Shown here piece after piece: positions 1 to 6,736 of a stretch of DNA of 13,906 nucleotides. The notes under the pieces were generated by a model. It did no database searches. It was not told the DNA's origin and saw only the letters and a list, made by a program, of their open reading frames with translations. Each line of letters opens with the position of its first letter. The stretch's first letter is position 1. The translations under genes were made by a program, and so were the position numbers. This DNA is from Collinsella sp. GTDB taxonomy: Bacteria; Actinomycetota; Coriobacteriia; Coriobacteriales; Coriobacteriaceae. Where the stretch lies: the NCBI GenBank assembly GCA_022728415.1, contig JAIJJM010000020.1, positions 1 to 13,906 on the forward strand, in the 5' to 3' direction.

Positions 1-1
1 C

Positions 2-667
2 ATCACCTGGTTCGCCAAGCCCGGCCAGAAGATCGCGCTCGTCGGCGCCACCGGTGCCGGCAAGACCACCGTGACCAACCTCATCAACCGGTTCTACGAT
101 ATCCAGCAAGGTCAGATTCTGTATGATGGCATCTCCGTGGCCGGCATCAAGAAGCCTGATTTGCGCAGGTCTTTGGGCATTGTGTTGCAGGACGTGAACC
201 TGTTCACCGGTACCGTGATGGACAACATTCGTTATGGCCGTCTGAACGCCACTGATGAGGAATGCATTGAGGCCGCGCGTCTGGTCAATGCGGACAGCTT
301 CATCCGTATGCTGCCCGAGGGATACAACACGGTGCTTGAGGGTGATGGATCCGGCCTGTCCCAAGGTCAGCGCCAGCTGATTTCCATCGCCCGCGCCGCG
401 GTGGCCGATCCGCCCGCGCTGATTCTTGACGAGGCTACGTCTTCCATCGATACCCGTACCGAGGAGGTCGTGCAGGCCGGCATGGATAACCTGATGCAGG
501 GCCGTACGGTTTTCGTCATCGCCCACCGCCTGTCCACCGTGCGCAACTCCGACGTGATCATGGTGCTCGACCACGGCAACATCATCGAGCGCGGCTCGCA
601 TGATGAGCTGATCGCGCAAAAGGGCGAGTACTACCAGCTGTACACCGGCGCGGTGGAGCTGGAGTAG
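2..667 (+). CDS. ABC exporter-type ATP-binding domain, C-terminal part (5' end outside window)
   Basis: The visible 221 residues are the nucleotide-binding domain of an ABC protein that powers transport across the cytoplasmic membrane. Reading from base 2, Walker A (GATGAGKTT) lies at visible residues 15-23. It is followed by a Q-loop (VLQDVNLF), the signature LSQGQ, Walker B with catalytic Glu (ALILDEATSSID) and the switch His (IAHRLST). The DEATSSID and IAHRLSTV wording is typical of fused membrane-ATPase half-transporters of the MdlB/MsbA/LmrC-D type, so a six-helix membrane domain probably precedes it to the left. The first in-frame ATG inside the window, at 71, falls after Walker A and is not the start. 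Substrate cannot be told. The gene converges on the next one and looks unrelated to the operon to the right. Confidence 0.9.
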   Translation: MTWFAKPGQKIALVGATGAGKTTVTNLINRFYDIQQGQILYDGISVAGIKKPDLRRSLGIVLQDVNLFTGTVMDNIRYGRLNATDEECIEAARLVNADSFIRMLPEGYNTVLEGDGSGLSQGQRQLISIARAAVADPPALILDEATSSIDTRTEEVVQAGMDNLMQGRTVFVIAHRLSTVRNSDVIMVLDHGNIIERGSHDELIAQKGEYYQLYTGAVELE

Positions 668-676
668 TGCTTTTTT

Positions 677-725
677 GGCTCCCCTCTCTGAGGGGGGCTG
701 TCAGCGAAGCTGACTGAGGGGAGCC
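677..725. repeat. Palindromic intergenic repeat / possible bidirectional terminator
   Basis: A ten-base arm GGCTCCCCTC (677-686) pairs perfectly with GAGGGGAGCC (716-725). Between them TCAGC (701-705) and GCTGA (709-713) form an inner hairpin with loop GAA. A T-run (671-676) precedes it, which on the minus strand would follow the stem, as in an intrinsic terminator for the gene ending at 772. The wording resembles a small dispersed repeat that I recall from Bifidobacterium longum intergenic regions; copy number cannot be judged from this window. Confidence 0.6.
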
Positions 726-760
726 GCAGACTAGATACGGCTCCCCTCGATCGTCTGCGG
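724..760. terminator. Second stem-loop between convergent genes
   Basis: CCGCAGAC (724-731) is perfectly complementary to GTCTGCGG (753-760), leaving a 21-base loop that repeats the GGCTCCCCTC string of the neighbouring element (739-748). It shares two bases with the first repeat, so the two folds are alternatives. No T-run follows on the plus strand. It is placed to help end transcription from either side, but a terminator role is inferred from position only. Confidence 0.4.
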
Positions 761-771
761 TGAAAACTGCT

Positions 772-2673
772 TTAAGACAGATGACCGCGCTGCTGTCGCT
801 CGCTGTGATGGACGTAGACATCCAGCGAGAGCCGGTCGATAAGCGAGGGAATGACGCCTTTGCGGGTGATCGAGTATCCGGCGGCATAGGTGGCGATTTC
901 GACCGCCTGCCGCACGGTGCATCCATACATCAGATACGAGGCGAGCGCGCTGATGAACGCGTCGCCGGCCCCGGTGCTGTCTACGGGGGGGAAGTCAGCG
1001 GCCGGATAGTGACACTCGACATTCTGGCCGCGCAGGTAGCAGCCGTGTTCTCCTTGGGTGACGATGACGCAGCCCGCGCCGCGTTCGAGAAGATGCGCGG
1101 CCTTATCCTCCATCGTTTTTCCCTCAGTTTCGATGATTGCCAGTTCGTGCTCGTTCGGCACGAGAATGTCGGCGTTGGCGACGATGGAGTCGGGCAGATA
1201 GTCACATGACGAGGGCTTGATAATGGTTTTGGCATGGTGTCGTCGGGCAGTGATCGCGGCGACTTTGGCCGATTCCAACGGTATTTCAGTCTGTATCAGG
1301 CAGTATCCGGCGTTGTCGAACAGTCGTTCGTTGGAGGTGATGTCATCCGGGGTAAGCGATGCGTTGGCTCCGGAGAGAATCGCGATAATCGATTCGCCGT
1401 TGGGGTCGAGAAATATGAACGACGAACCGGTGTCTTCTCCGGCGCAGCGTCGCACGCCGGCCGTATTGACCCCATGCTGCTCCATCGCCTTGAAAATGTA
1501 ATCGGACCCATTGTCGACGCCGACATTGCCGATGAGGGTGACGTGATGTCCGAGCTTGGCCGCACCGATTGCCTGATTGACCCCTTTGCCCCCGGGGTAG
1601 CGTGCCGCCGATTTGGTGGATACCGTGCCTCCGATGTGAGGTAGCCGCGGCATCGACAGATAGTGGTCGATATTGATGCTGCCGACGACCAACACGTGCT
1701 TGACGGCGGAAGTAGGCGGAGCGGCGACCGTGCTGGTGTTGTCGAGATGAAAATCCTGTACGAACGAGGGATGCTGCTCTTTGTCGTGCTCTATCTGTGC
1801 AATGAGCTTCTCACAGAGGTAGGCGCCGAAGTCGGAGTTGCGGATGGTGTAGGTGGATATTTCCGCATTGCCGGGATAAGCCAGTGCCTCGGTGGTGTCG
1901 TTTTTGATGGAGACGAGCGAGGCGTCCTCCGGTAGCCGGTAATGCAAGGGGCGGATCATCTGCGTGAACTCGAGTGCTCGCCTGTAATGCGAGGAGACAA
2001 ATCCGGTGATGTCACGGCTTCCGATTTTGCTGGGCAGTGAATCGTTGAGGTCGTAGTAGACCAAGTCGTCGCTATATGGCAGCTGGTGATCGAACAGGCA
2101 TGAGCGGAAGCCTTCGAGAAAATCCTGTGTGCGGCGGCCTCTGGTCATTAGGCAGGCGATGTGTTGGTGACCTCGTTCGATGAGCTCGTTGGTCAATTTA
2201 TAGGCCGCCTCTTTATAAGGCAGCAGCAGTGACTGGTCGCCGCCGTTGGGTCCTATGGTCAGCAACGGGGTGCCTTCGGGGAACTGCGAGGCATAAGCGA
2301 GACTGTCCGGGGTGGCCGGCTCCCAGATGACGCCGTCGACGTTGCGCCCACATATTGCCGCGATGTTTTTGAGCTCACGTTCCGGATCGGAGTAGCTGTT
2401 GTAGGCATCGGTCGCATATCCGGCGTTCTGGGCAGCCTGGATGATGCCGTCCAGCGTGCTATCGAAAGAGATGGGGGAGCGCAGCAGCACTCCGATGGTG
2501 TAGCTGCGCGTGTGCTGCGCGGCAGAGGCATATGGCTTGTAATGGTATTCCTTGACGATCGTCAGGACCTTCTTGCGGGTTTCCTCGCTGATGCTGGAAT
2601 CCTTGCCGTTGACGATCTTGGAGACCGTCGAGGTGGAGACGCCCGCGATGCGTGCGATGTCCCTGATGTTCAT
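772..2673 (-). CDS. LacI-family repressor fused to a PfkB/ribokinase domain
   Basis: A 633-residue two-part protein, against roughly 330-340 for a LacI regulator and about 300 for a ribokinase. Residues 1-55 are a LacI DNA-binding head (IRDIARIAGVSTSTVSKIVNG) with hinge helix near 45-52. Residues 58-310 form the periplasmic-binding-protein-like effector domain (SYTIGVLL start; RLPEDASLVSI near 246-256). A linker near 311-324 leads to a ribokinase domain at 326-612, with GSINID (331-336), the sugar-binding PGGKGVNQA (360-368) and the anion hole/catalytic VDSTGAGDAF (564-573, base Asp571). Both halves look intact, so it could bind DNA and phosphorylate ribose or a similar sugar. The ATG at 2673 is preceded by AGGAGGGGAG (2676-2685). 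It is divergent from the ECF-led operon and probably controls it and itself. That the kinase is active, and the nature of the effector, are inference. Confidence 0.9.
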   Translation of the reverse strand: MNIRDIARIAGVSTSTVSKIVNGKDSSISEETRKKVLTIVKEYHYKPYASAAQHTRSYTIGVLLRSPISFDSTLDGIIQAAQNAGYATDAYNSYSDPERELKNIAAICGRNVDGVIWEPATPDSLAYASQFPEGTPLLTIGPNGGDQSLLLPYKEAAYKLTNELIERGHQHIACLMTRGRRTQDFLEGFRSCLFDHQLPYSDDLVYYDLNDSLPSKIGSRDITGFVSSHYRRALEFTQMIRPLHYRLPEDASLVSIKNDTTEALAYPGNAEISTYTIRNSDFGAYLCEKLIAQIEHDKEQHPSFVQDFHLDNTSTVAAPPTSAVKHVLVVGSINIDHYLSMPRLPHIGGTVSTKSAARYPGGKGVNQAIGAAKLGHHVTLIGNVGVDNGSDYIFKAMEQHGVNTAGVRRCAGEDTGSSFIFLDPNGESIIAILSGANASLTPDDITSNERLFDNAGYCLIQTEIPLESAKVAAITARRHHAKTIIKPSSCDYLPDSIVANADILVPNEHELAIIETEGKTMEDKAAHLLERGAGCVIVTQGEHGCYLRGQNVECHYPAADFPPVDSTGAGDAFISALASYLMYGCTVRQAVEIATYAAGYSITRKGVIPSLIDRLSLDVYVHHSERQQRGHLS

Positions 2674-2791
2674 GTCTCCCCTCCTGCCTGTTTTCCTCTG
2701 TATCAGTGTACAAGGGCGTAGCGTTCTGTTCCTTGCTACGTCGCCATTGTGGGCCGTTCGGTCCAGGTTGTGCGACCCTCGACCCGCCGTG

Positions 2792-2818
2792 TTGACACTG
2801 ACGTTGGCGTCCTATAAT
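2792..2818 (+). promoter_or_regulatory. Sigma70-like promoter of the ECF/riboside operon
   Basis: A perfect TTGACA (2792-2797) and a perfect TATAAT (2813-2818) are present, but their spacing is 15 bases, shorter than the usual 16-18. A poorer -10 in the same place, TAATCT (2815-2820), would give 17. Transcription would begin near 2825, leaving a leader of about 100 bases before the S-component start. Consensus boxes with a short spacer suggest a promoter kept in check by a repressor or needing help. Confidence 0.6.
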
Positions 2819-2837
2819 CTTATCTCAAGAAAACATT

Positions 2838-2857
2838 TTAGGAAAATAATTTCCTAA
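2838..2857. promoter_or_regulatory. 20-bp palindrome, likely operator just downstream of the promoter
   Basis: TTAGGAAA (2838-2845) and TTTCCTAA (2850-2857) are perfect inverted repeats with the 4-base centre ATAA. The site begins about 13 bases after the predicted transcription start, where a bound repressor would block initiation or early elongation. The divergent LacI-ribokinase protein is the obvious candidate. The site lacks the central CG typical of many LacI-family operators, so the pairing is inference. Confidence 0.55.
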
Positions 2858-2859
2858 GA

Positions 2860-2897
2860 TTCCGCAAGGCAAACAATGCAGATTGCACAATGCGGAA
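2860..2897 (+). promoter_or_regulatory. Inverted repeat in the operon leader
   Basis: TTCCGCA (2860-2866) pairs with TGCGGAA (2891-2897). Inside are two further short dyads that share an ATTG: CAAT-GCAG-ATTG (2874-2885) and ATTG-CA-CAAT (2882-2891). In RNA this could form a stem-loop ahead of the ribosome binding site; in DNA it could be a second protein site. It matches no riboswitch class that I recognise. Confidence 0.35.
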
Positions 2898-2929
2898 AAC
2901 CGAGGGTTGGAAAATAAAGGAGGGCCAGC

Positions 2930-3583
2930 ATGGCAAGGAAGCTGTCGTTCTGGGAAGGGATCAAGGCGCAATTCTCCACAAAGTCCCTAGTGCTGATTCC
3001 GATCGCGGTTGGAATCAATCTCATTGGCGGAACTCTGTGCTCCGCACTCAAGTTGCCGCTGTTCCTCGACATGATCGGCACCATCGTCGTCGCATGCCTG
3101 TCTGGACCATGGGTCGCGGCCCTGACCGGCCTGCTGACCAATCTTTTCCTGGCACTGGTGGCCAACCCGGTCTATCTTCCCTATGCGGCGGTGTCGGTAT
3201 TGTGCGGTTTGGTCGTCGGCTATATGGTCAAGGCCGGACTGTTCCGCAAGAAGTGGGGCGTCGTGGTCATCTGGCTGGTGTGCACGCTCGTCAATGCGAT
3301 TTCCGCATCGCTGATCACCGCATTCGTATACGGCGGTGCCACCGGCGTCAACGGTACATCGGTGCTGACGGCAACGCTGGTCGTGGCCATGAAAGACATT
3401 CTCGCCTCGGTGATCTCCTCGTCGCTGATCGAGAACCTTATCGACAAGGGCATCACTGTCGCCATCGCATGGGTGATCGTGCAGAAGATTCCCCGTCGCT
3501 TTCTCAGCCAGTATGCGGCCGACTCCGTGGGCGGCTCGAACAATGATGCGCTGAGTGATGATGACGAAGAAGAAGACGAGTAA
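2930..3583 (+). CDS. ECF transporter substrate-binding membrane subunit (S component)
   Basis: A 217-residue hydrophobic protein with about six predicted membrane segments (roughly 19-40, 44-60, 61-77, 82-104, 110-134 and 145-185, the last perhaps two). It ends in a strongly acidic tail (DDDEEEDE, 210-217). Size, topology and the LPLFLDMIGT...GPWVAALTGLLTN stretch (42-71) fit the S component of an energy-coupling factor importer, which captures a micronutrient-like substrate. The next three genes supply T and both ATPase subunits, so this is a dedicated (group I) ECF system. The ATG at 2930 has a strong AAAGGAGGG (2916-2924). It is the first gene of the operon. Substrate is not readable from the sequence; the nucleoside hydrolase and sugar kinases downstream suggest a riboside or ribose-containing compound (inference). 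Confidence 0.85.
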   Translation: MARKLSFWEGIKAQFSTKSLVLIPIAVGINLIGGTLCSALKLPLFLDMIGTIVVACLSGPWVAALTGLLTNLFLALVANPVYLPYAAVSVLCGLVVGYMVKAGLFRKKWGVVVIWLVCTLVNAISASLITAFVYGGATGVNGTSVLTATLVVAMKDILASVISSSLIENLIDKGITVAIAWVIVQKIPRRFLSQYAADSVGGSNNDALSDDDEEEDE

Positions 3584-3586
3584 GAC

Positions 3587-4399
3587 ATGTCGTCGCATAT
3601 GCCGGTCATCAATGACACCGTAATTGAGAAGCTGAATCCGATCACCAAGATAGCGGCCGTGTTCGCCTTGGGTCTGTCCGCATTGGCATGGCCTGACTTC
3701 ACGCTTGGTCTGATACTCGTGGTGTTGCTGTTTGTGGTCTCGTTCTTGGCTCATATACAGCGTGATTTCGCCAAGATAATGTTCGGTTTCGGCATCCCCG
3801 TCACTGTGATGCTCATGTTCATCCAAGGGCTGTACAGCCCCAAGAACCGTACCACATTACTGGATTTTGGCTTCGCGCAACTGGGGCTCGAAGGCGTGCT
3901 GTATGCGGCCAAAGTGGTGGTGAGCCTGCTGGTGTTCCTTGGCAGCTTCTACATCATGAACAAAACCACCTATGTCGGTGCTATGGTATCCGCGCTCACT
4001 TCGGTGGGGCTCAGCGCCAAGGCCGGATACCTGGTGCTCGCCAGCCTGAATGTCGTGCCGCAGATGCAACGACGTATGGCGGTGATCCAGGAGGCGCAAT
4101 CCGCTCGCGGACTCGATGCATCGGGTGGGGTCATCGCCCGCATCAAGGCGTATATCCCGTTGCTTGGTCCGGTTGTCATGTCATCGCTGACCGACGCCCA
4201 GGAGCGGGGTATGACCCTGGAGACCCGCGGCTTCGGCATTACTGGAGTGAAGCAGACCAGTTATGTCAAGGTCAGTTGGAATGCCGCCGACAAGGTACTC
4301 AATTGGATTTTCGTCCTATTTCTGATCGCCGTGGTCGCCGTTTCCGTATGCATCCGCATCGGTGTGATTCCGTCGCCGGTCTCGTGGGGAGGCAAGTGA
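3587..4399 (+). CDS. ecfT: ECF transporter transmembrane coupling subunit (T component)
   Basis: A 270-residue membrane protein that links the S component to the ATPase pair. Hydrophobic segments lie near 20-35, 38-55, 63-80, 105-124 and 238-260. The long cytoplasmic part carries the two Arg-containing coupling motifs of EcfT: AQSARGLD (170-177) and LETRGFG (211-217), the second changed from the usual E/A-ARG to TRG. It starts three bases after the S-component stop. ATG 3587 was chosen over ATG 3599; neither has a strong ribosome binding site, so expression probably depends on coupling to the upstream gene. The stop directly abuts the next ATG. Confidence 0.9.
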   Translation: MSSHMPVINDTVIEKLNPITKIAAVFALGLSALAWPDFTLGLILVVLLFVVSFLAHIQRDFAKIMFGFGIPVTVMLMFIQGLYSPKNRTTLLDFGFAQLGLEGVLYAAKVVVSLLVFLGSFYIMNKTTYVGAMVSALTSVGLSAKAGYLVLASLNVVPQMQRRMAVIQEAQSARGLDASGGVIARIKAYIPLLGPVVMSSLTDAQERGMTLETRGFGITGVKQTSYVKVSWNAADKVLNWIFVLFLIAVVAVSVCIRIGVIPSPVSWGGK

Positions 4400-5230
4400 A
4401 TGAGTCCGATAGTAGAGGTCAAGGATTTCTCCTTCAAGTACCGCGACATCAAGCGTCGGGCCGTCAAACACGTGGACTTCCAAGTCGAGGAAGGCAGCTT
4501 CTTCACCATCATCGGCGCGAATGGGGCAGGCAAATCCACGTTATGCAACGCGCTCGTCGGCCTGATCCCGCACTATTTCGTGGGGGCGAGGGCTGGACAC
4601 ATCCTAATTGACGGGACCGATGTCGCCGATTCGACCATCGCCGAATTGTCGAAGACCATCGGCCTGGTGTTTCAGAACCCGTTCAACCAGCTGTCCTACA
4701 CCGCCGGGACCGTCGCCGAAGAGCTGGCCTACGGATTAGGCAACCACGGTGTGCCCAGAGCGCAGATGATCGACCGCGTCGAAGCTGTGGCGAAATTGAT
4801 GCGCATCGACCACATCCTAGACAAGAACCCGCTGGAACTGTCGGGTGGACAGGTGCAGCGTGTGGCTTTCGGATCCACTTTCATCATGGAACCGCGCATT
4901 TTGGTGCTTGACGAGTGCACCACGCAGCTCGACCCGATGGGCAGCGAGGAGATTTTCGACATCGTCAAACAGCTCAATGCGGACGGCGTCACCGTCATCA
5001 TGGTCGACCATGACATGGAGCGAGTGGCACGATACGCGGATACCGTCATGGTGCTCGAGCGAGGCGAAGTCGTGGCCCTTGGCTCTCCGATGGAGGTGTT
5101 CTCCGATCCGGCGATCGAAGAGCATGGCGTGGAAGTGCCCGATTACGTGAAGATCACCCGTGCGCTCGGTGGCCCGATTGCCATTACCGAGGAGCCGGCC
5201 ATCCGCATGGCCAAGGAGGCGCTCTCATGA
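4400..5230 (+). CDS. ecfA1: ECF transporter ATPase subunit A1
   Basis: A 276-residue ABC ATPase with Walker A GANGAGKST (39-47), Q-loop FQNPFNQL (91-98), intact signature LSGGQ (147-151), Walker B ILVLDECTTQLDP (167-179; Asp171, catalytic Glu172) and switch His204 (VDHDMER). The residue after the Walker B Glu is Cys rather than the usual Pro. The intact LSGGQ would complete the ATP site formed with the Walker A of the second ATPase. The C-terminal 30-40 residues form the extension usual in ECF ATPases. GGGGAGG (4386-4392) precedes the ATG, and the gene overlaps the next by ATGA (5227-5230). Confidence 0.92.
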   Translation: MSPIVEVKDFSFKYRDIKRRAVKHVDFQVEEGSFFTIIGANGAGKSTLCNALVGLIPHYFVGARAGHILIDGTDVADSTIAELSKTIGLVFQNPFNQLSYTAGTVAEELAYGLGNHGVPRAQMIDRVEAVAKLMRIDHILDKNPLELSGGQVQRVAFGSTFIMEPRILVLDECTTQLDPMGSEEIFDIVKQLNADGVTVIMVDHDMERVARYADTVMVLERGEVVALGSPMEVFSDPAIEEHGVEVPDYVKITRALGGPIAITEEPAIRMAKEALS

Positions 5231-6042
5231 AAATCGAGTTGCAGGCACTGGAGCACGCCTATCCCGGAGGGGACAAGGCCCTTGACGGAGTGGACTTGAC
5301 GCTTGACGGCAACGAGCCGGTGGCGATCATAGGGCAGAACGGTGCAGGGAAGACCACGCTGGTCAAGCATTTCAACGGCATTCTGCGCCCCACCGGAGGC
5401 AAAGTGCTGATCGATGGCATTGACGTCAATGAGCGCAGCACCGCCGAATGGTCCCGCAGCGTGGGCTATGTCTTTCAGAATCCCGACGATCAGCTGTTTC
5501 TGGAAAGCGTCCGCAAGGAATTCGAATTCGGTCCGCGCCAGATCGGCATGGGCGATCAGGACATCGCGCATCGCGTGGACAGCATCGCCGAGCTGGTAGG
5601 CCTCACCAAAAAGCTCGACGTGCACCCATTCGACCTGACGCCCATCGAGAAGAAATTCTGCACAATCGGTGCCGTCATCATGATGGACCCATCCGTGGTG
5701 ATCTTCGACGAGCCAACGTGCGGCCAGGATGCGTCGGGCAACGCCCACCTTGCACGCATCATCGAACGTCTGAAAGCACAAGGCAGACTCTGCATCACGA
5801 TTTCGCACGACATGAAATTCGTCACCGCGAACTTCTCCCATGTCATCGTGATGTACCACGGCCGCGTGCTGCTCGATGGCCAGACCCGCGAGGTGTTTGC
5901 CCAGACCGACACACTTCGGCGTTCCTTCGTGACGCCGCCGCCCGTCACCCGAGTGGCTCAGGGTGCAGGCCTCAAGGAGACGGTGTTCTCCGTCCCCGCG
6001 TTCATCAACGCCATTGCTCAGGAAAGGAACCATCGTGGCTGA
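5227..6042 (+). CDS. ecfA2: ECF transporter ATPase subunit A2 with altered signature motif
   Basis: A 271-residue ABC ATPase, partner of A1. Walker A GQNGAGKTT (36-44), Q-loop FQNPDDQLF (83-91), Walker B VVIFDEPTCGQD (157-168; Asp161, Glu162) and His194 (SHD) are present. Where LSGGQ should stand, the sequence reads LTPIE (137-141), in clear alignment with the rest of that helix and the following MMDP. Since the signature of one ATPase completes the ATP site of the other, the site using A1's Walker A should be non-canonical while the other keeps a full set. Starts by ATGA overlap with A1; its 3' end overlaps the next gene by 8 bases. Confidence 0.9.
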   Translation: MKIELQALEHAYPGGDKALDGVDLTLDGNEPVAIIGQNGAGKTTLVKHFNGILRPTGGKVLIDGIDVNERSTAEWSRSVGYVFQNPDDQLFLESVRKEFEFGPRQIGMGDQDIAHRVDSIAELVGLTKKLDVHPFDLTPIEKKFCTIGAVIMMDPSVVIFDEPTCGQDASGNAHLARIIERLKAQGRLCITISHDMKFVTANFSHVIVMYHGRVLLDGQTREVFAQTDTLRRSFVTPPPVTRVAQGAGLKETVFSVPAFINAIAQERNHRG

Positions 6043-6736
6043 TGTCATTGCTCAAATCTATGGAATAAGGAATGTCGAGGACGCTCGCATGGTAATCGAC
6101 ATGGGCGGCGAACATATCGGCGTCTCCTACGGCAAAATCAAGCGGACGCCCGGTCAGCTCGATTGCGAACGGGCCAGGGAAATCTTCGAAGGCGTGCAAC
6201 CACAGGCCGTGCGCATAGGCCTGACCGTCGCCGAAGACATCGACGAAATCAGCGAGAACCTGCGAGAAGCCATGCCCGATGTGCTGCACCTGTCTGGTGA
6301 CATCGAAGGCATCAGTCCGGCCGAAGTGGCGGAACTTAAGAGCCGGTTCCCTGAACTGAAGATTATGCAGGCCATCCCGGTGCTGGCCGGAGTGCCTCTC
6401 GGAGAACAGAAGGTCATGCAGTATGTGAAGGACTATGAGCCGGTTTCCGACTTCTTCCTCATCGACACTAAAGCACCTGCTGCCGGAGACATCGGAGCGA
6501 CCGGCCTGACCCATGACCGGGCCATCGACCGGGCCATCATCGAAGCCACCGACGTGCCGTGCATCATCGCCGGCGGTCTGGACGCCTCCAATGTGGCCGA
6601 GGCGATCTACGCCACGCATCCGTATGGCGTCGACTCGTTCTCCCTGACCAATTACGACGATGATCGCGCCGATACGGATTGGTGCAAGGACCCGGCAAAG
6701 GTCGAGGCTTTTATCAAGGCGGCCAAAGATGCCTAA
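6035..6736 (+). CDS. TrpF-like (phosphoribosylanthranilate isomerase fold) protein lacking the catalytic Cys
   Basis: A 233-residue single-domain (beta/alpha)8 protein most like TrpF, which performs an Amadori rearrangement of a phosphoribosyl-amine. Matches in order: QIYGIRNVEDA (7-17) for the TrpF KICG-TN-EDA start, GKIKRTPGQ (33-41), VLHLSGD (83-89) for VQLHGD, FLIDT (141-145) with the general-acid Asp at 144, GATG (154-157), the phosphate-loop IIAGGLDASNVAEAI (177-191) and GVDSFSLTN (198-206). The general-base Cys of TrpF is Tyr9 here, and the second phosphate loop SSG reads SLT. It is therefore unlikely to make tryptophan; isomerisation of another phosphorylated aldose or aminosugar is plausible. 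Start is GTG 6035 with AGGAAAGG (6020-6027); in-frame ATG 5963 lies deep in A2 and is rejected. Overlaps both neighbours by 8 bases. Confidence 0.8.
   Translation: MADVIAQIYGIRNVEDARMVIDMGGEHIGVSYGKIKRTPGQLDCERAREIFEGVQPQAVRIGLTVAEDIDEISENLREAMPDVLHLSGDIEGISPAEVAELKSRFPELKIMQAIPVLAGVPLGEQKVMQYVKDYEPVSDFFLIDTKAPAAGDIGATGLTHDRAIDRAIIEATDVPCIIAGGLDASNVAEAIYATHPYGVDSFSLTNYDDDRADTDWCKDPAKVEAFIKAAKDA

Larger units (their letters stand above)
2674..2929. promoter_or_regulatory. Divergent control region between regulator and operon
   Basis: This 256-base region separates the LacI-ribokinase gene from the ECF operon. For the minus-strand gene I see the ribosome binding site at 2676-2685 and a nearby AGGAAAA half-site (complement of 2691-2697) that matches half of the palindrome at 2838-2857. 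An inverted repeat CGTAGC/GCTACG (2717-2722 and 2735-2740) lies where a regulator promoter or operator might be. No convincing -35/-10 pair for the minus strand was found. The plus-strand promoter, palindrome and leader repeat are listed separately. Confidence 0.6.

Noticed and set aside
2819..2929. preQ1, TPP, FMN or other known riboswitch in the ECF leader
   Set aside because: No conserved core of any riboswitch class that I recognise; the leader shows only simple dyads.
2890..3546. Alternative plus-strand frame over the S component
   Set aside because: Arg/Gly/His-rich product without a ribosome binding site; the frame from 2930 gives a membrane protein with AAAGGAGGG in front.
5963..6034. 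Upstream ATG 5963 as the start of the TrpF-like gene
   Set aside because: It would add 24 residues with no TrpF counterpart inside ECF A2; GTG 6035 has a good ribosome binding site and gives the normal TrpF N-terminus.
5143..6048. 301-codon minus-strand open frame opposite ECF A2
   Set aside because: No family motifs, and the opposite strand encodes a clear ABC ATPase.
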